Source: Ruminococcaceae bacterium UBA4958 (GTDB taxonomy: Bacteria; Bacillota; Clostridia; Oscillospirales; Acutalibacteraceae). Taken from it: a DNA stretch of 6,568 nucleotides. The stretch spans positions 7,483-14,050 of the forward strand of contig DHAI01000083.1 of assembly GCA_002397355.1 (NCBI GenBank). Reading direction: 5' to 3'. The number at the start of each line of letters is the position of its first letter. The stretch's first letter is position 1. The notes below the pieces were generated by a model that was given only the letters and a program-made list of their open reading frames with translations, did no database searches and was not told the DNA's origin. Of the stretch, positions 4,444 through 6,568 are shown piece after piece. The position numbers were made by a program, and so were the translations under genes.

Positions 4444-5976
4444 TTGCTGACGAAATACTGGAAACAGTTAAAAAGCGGAACGGATATTCGCGGCGTTGCA
4501 ACACCCGGCGTGCCCGGCGAAGAAGTAAATCTCACGGACGAAGCGGCGGAGAGGATCACCTGCGGATTTATGATGTGGCTTTCCGCGCGAACGGGAAAAG
4601 CGGTTTCCGCACTCACGGTTGCCGTGGGCCACGATCCGCGCCTTTCGGCGGAGCGGCTGCGGGCCGACGTGGTGAACGCCCTTGCCCGGCACGGCGTTTC
4701 TGTGCTGGACTGCGGCCTTTCATCCACGCCCGCCATGTTCCTTGTCACGCGGGACCTCGCCTGCGACGGCTCGGTGCAGCTTACCGCAAGCCACCATCCG
4801 TGGAACCGCAACGGCCTGAAATTCTTTACGCGCGACGGCGGCCTGAACGGCCCGGACATCGACGAGATCCTGGAGTATGCGCAGGACGGCGGCAGGCCCG
4901 CACCCGGTTCCGGTTCCGTAAAGCGGGTAAACTACATGGAGACGTACTGTGCCCGCCTGCGCGACATGATCCGCAAAAGCGTGAAAGCGAAGGATTACAA
5001 CCGTCCGCTTGCCGGTTTTCACATCGTGGTGGACGCGGGGAACGGCGCGGGGGGATTTTACGCTGCCGACGTGCTCGCGCCGCTCGGCGCCGACATATCC
5101 GGCAGCCAGTTCCTCGAACCGGACGGGCGCTTTCCGAACCATATCCCGAACCCGGAAAATGAAGCGGCGATGCGGTCCGTCTGCGAGGCCGTCGTGCGGG
5201 CCAAAGCCGATCTCGGCGTCATCTTCGACGCCGATGTGGACCGCGGCGGCGCCGTGGACGACAGGGGCGACGAGATCAACCGCAACCGCCTGGTCGCCGT
5301 CGCTTCGGCCATAGCGCTGGAGAATTGCCCGGGCGGCACCGTCGTGACGGACTCCATCACGTCCTCGGGCCTGAAGGAATATATTGAAAAGACGCTCGGC
5401 GGCAGACACCGCCGCTTCAAGCGCGGGTACCGCAACGTGATCAACGAGGCGCTGCGCCTGAACGCCGCCGGGGTGGACTGCCCGCTTGCCATCGAGACCT
5501 CCGGCCACGCCGCCATGCGCGAGAATTATTTCCTCGACGACGGCGCGTATCTCGTCACCAGGATTATCATCGAAGCCGCGAAGCTCCGCGCGGAAAACAA
5601 GACGCTGGAGGATCTCCTCCGGCCTCTGAAGGAACCGGAGGAAGCCGCGGAACTGCGTTTCCCCATCCTCGTGGAAAATTTCCGCCCCGCAGGCGAGGCC
5701 GTCATCGACCAGCTGGCGGAGTATGCGCAAAAACAGCCCGGGTGGGCCGTTGCGACGGACAGCTGCGAGGGAATACGCGTCTCGCTGGACGGCGCCCACG
5801 GCGACGGGTGGTTCCTGCTGCGCCTGAGCGTACACGACCCGATCATGCCGCTGAATGTGGAAAGCGATTTGCCCGGCGGCGTGAAGCAGATCCTGAAGGA
5901 GCTGGCCGGGTTCCTGAACGACTGCTCCGACCTGCTCGATCTCGCGCCGCTGACGCGGGCGCTTTCGACGGGCTGA
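4444..5976 (+). CDS. Phosphohexomutase (phosphomannomutase/phosphoglucomutase superfamily, atypical C-terminal phosphate loop)
   Basis: A 510-residue alpha-D-phosphohexomutase that would interconvert sugar 1- and 6-phosphates through a phosphoserine; cytoplasmic. Visible elements are SGTDIRG at the N-terminus (11-17), the catalytic serine loop TASHHP (114-119, Ser116), the Mg-binding loop FDADVDRGG (261-269, Asp262/264/266), a RFKRGYRNVINEA segment (324-336) and the sugar-binding ETSGH (351-355). In domain 4 the usual Arg-x-Ser-Asn-Thr-Glu-Pro phosphate loop is replaced by LRLSVHDPIMPLN (459-471). From memory, this replacement and the neighbouring GYRNVI and IETSGH blocks resemble a subfamily also found in plant plastids, often labelled phosphoglucosamine mutase-like. 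Substrate (glucose, mannose or glucosamine phosphate) is not determinable. The TTG start is set by AAGGAG 8 bases upstream. It diverges from the ABC ATPase and converges on spoVAD. Confidence 0.9.
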   Translation: MLTKYWKQLKSGTDIRGVATPGVPGEEVNLTDEAAERITCGFMMWLSARTGKAVSALTVAVGHDPRLSAERLRADVVNALARHGVSVLDCGLSSTPAMFLVTRDLACDGSVQLTASHHPWNRNGLKFFTRDGGLNGPDIDEILEYAQDGGRPAPGSGSVKRVNYMETYCARLRDMIRKSVKAKDYNRPLAGFHIVVDAGNGAGGFYAADVLAPLGADISGSQFLEPDGRFPNHIPNPENEAAMRSVCEAVVRAKADLGVIFDADVDRGGAVDDRGDEINRNRLVAVASAIALENCPGGTVVTDSITSSGLKEYIEKTLGGRHRRFKRGYRNVINEALRLNAAGVDCPLAIETSGHAAMRENYFLDDGAYLVTRIIIEAAKLRAENKTLEDLLRPLKEPEEAAELRFPILVENFRPAGEAVIDQLAEYAQKQPGWAVATDSCEGIRVSLDGAHGDGWFLLRLSVHDPIMPLNVESDLPGGVKQILKELAGFLNDCSDLLDLAPLTRALSTG

Positions 5977-6014
5977 GCGCAACGGCGCACCTCCCTCCGG
6001 GGGAAGGGGGCGAC

Positions 6015-6030
6015 GGCCGCCTTTGCGGCT
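6015..6030. repeat. Short GC hairpin between convergent genes
   Basis: GCCGC (6016-6020) and GCGGC (6025-6029) form a 5-bp stem with a CTTT loop, extendable by one G-T pair. It overlaps the stop codon of spoVAD. No T-run follows on either strand, so it is at best a weak terminator. The remaining bases of the 52-base gap (5977-6028) show only C- and G-runs. Confidence 0.3.
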
Positions 6031-6568
6031 ACGACCTGAGATAAACCAGATGCGCGACGCTGGGAATGCTTTCCCCCTGCTGGGAAGAGGTGGGCGACAT
6101 CAGCGCGCCGGTGCCGACGAACAGAACCTTCCGCAGCTTGCCGGCGCCCATCTGCTGCAGGATCGTCGAGCAGAGAATCGCGGCGCTGCAGCCGCAGCCC
6201 GAGCCGCCCGCGTGGACGTCCTGCTTTTTGCGGTCGTAAATCATCAGCCCGCAGTCGCGGTGCACGGGGCGGATATCCTTATCGTCCCGCTGCATGACCT
6301 CTTCGAGGAGCCGGCTGCCCACCAGGCCGAGATCGCCCGTCAGGATGAGGTCGTAGTCGGTCGGCTTCGTGCCGGTGTCGTTCAGGTAATCCGTCAGGGT
6401 GTTCGCCGCGGCGGGCGCCATGGCCGCCCCCATGTTGTTTGCGTCCTTGATGCCGAAATCCACGATGCGGCCGAACGTGACCGCCTGAACCCCCACGCCC
6501 GCGGTTTTGTACTGGTCCCGCGTGCCCAGGATGATTGCTCCGGCGGCCGTCGCCGTCCACTGGGCGGT
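6029..6568 (-). CDS. spoVAD: Stage V sporulation protein AD, C-terminal part (5' end outside window)
   Basis: 179 residues plus a TAG stop, open to the window edge. SpoVAD is a thiolase-fold protein of the SpoVA complex, which moves Ca-dipicolinic acid into the forespore and out again at germination; it acts on the spore inner membrane and binds DPA. Recognisable family blocks are TAQWTATAAGA at the visible start, TFGRIVDFGIKDANNMGAAMAPAAA, LTGDLGLVGS, RDCGLMIYDRKKQDVHAGGSGCGCSA and the C-terminal GTGALMSPTSSQQGESIPSVAH. The GSGCGCSA Cys-rich loop is characteristic. Such genes are usually transcribed in the forespore by sigma-G within a spoVA operon; the promoter is outside the window. It ends 52 bases from the convergent mutase, so no same-strand spoVAE follows directly. 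Confidence 0.95.
   Translation of the reverse strand, partial: TAQWTATAAGAIILGTRDQYKTAGVGVQAVTFGRIVDFGIKDANNMGAAMAPAAANTLTDYLNDTGTKPTDYDLILTGDLGLVGSRLLEEVMQRDDKDIRPVHRDCGLMIYDRKKQDVHAGGSGCGCSAAILCSTILQQMGAGKLRKVLFVGTGALMSPTSSQQGESIPSVAHLVYLRS

Noticed and set aside
4720..5982. 420-codon open frame on the minus strand opposite the mutase gene
   Set aside because: It mirrors a clearly recognisable mutase, has an Arg/Ala/Val-heavy composition typical of antisense frames in GC-rich DNA, and shows no family motif.

Overview
The window is GC-rich, tightly packed bacterial DNA. A partial spoVAD at the right edge marks the host as an endospore-former. The GC-rich coding, two TTG starts, strong Shine-Dalgarno sites and the types of neighbouring protein suggest a high-GC member of the Clostridia (an Oscillospiraceae/Ruminococcaceae-like lineage). 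This placement is inference; no rRNA or tRNA gene is present to confirm it.

Layout, left to right. (a) 1-83: C-terminal tail of a GNAT acetyltransferase (+), followed after 51 bases by dusB (135-1145, +), a tRNA-dihydrouridine synthase. (b) A second, complete GNAT acetyltransferase (1133-1690, -) converges on dusB, and the two stop regions overlap by 13 bp. (c) A 202-bp divergent intergenic region (1691-1892) holds a 16-bp perfect palindrome, a small hairpin and an extended -10 promoter. It leads to a secreted, membrane-anchored surface protein with one InlB/Flg_new-type beta repeat and a long cytoplasmic tail (1893-3089, +). (d) A probable bidirectional terminator (3091-3141) separates it from an 88-residue uncharacterised protein (3184-3450, -), which has its own strong sigma-A-type promoter and a hairpin at the start of its leader. 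(e) Further right are a MacB/LolD-type ABC ATPase without a visible permease (3551-4294, -) and a divergently transcribed phosphohexomutase (4444-5976, +). Their shared 149-bp region carries a promoter overlapped by an inverted repeat, plus phased 10-bp direct repeats. (f) 6029-6568 is the C-terminal part of spoVAD (-), converging on the mutase.

The genes do not form one pathway. They cover tRNA modification (DusB), N-acetylation (two GNATs), the cell surface (repeat protein), transport energisation (ABC ATPase), sugar-phosphate metabolism (mutase) and spore dipicolinate handling (SpoVAD). Strand changes break the window into short transcription units. I found no CRISPR array, mobile element, RNA gene or clear new multi-gene system. 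The items most worth a second look are the mutase subfamily with a non-canonical C-terminal phosphate loop, its regulatory region, the orphan ABC ATPase, the surface protein's cytoplasmic tail, and the small 88-residue protein. No stretch of more than 300 bases lacks a gene.
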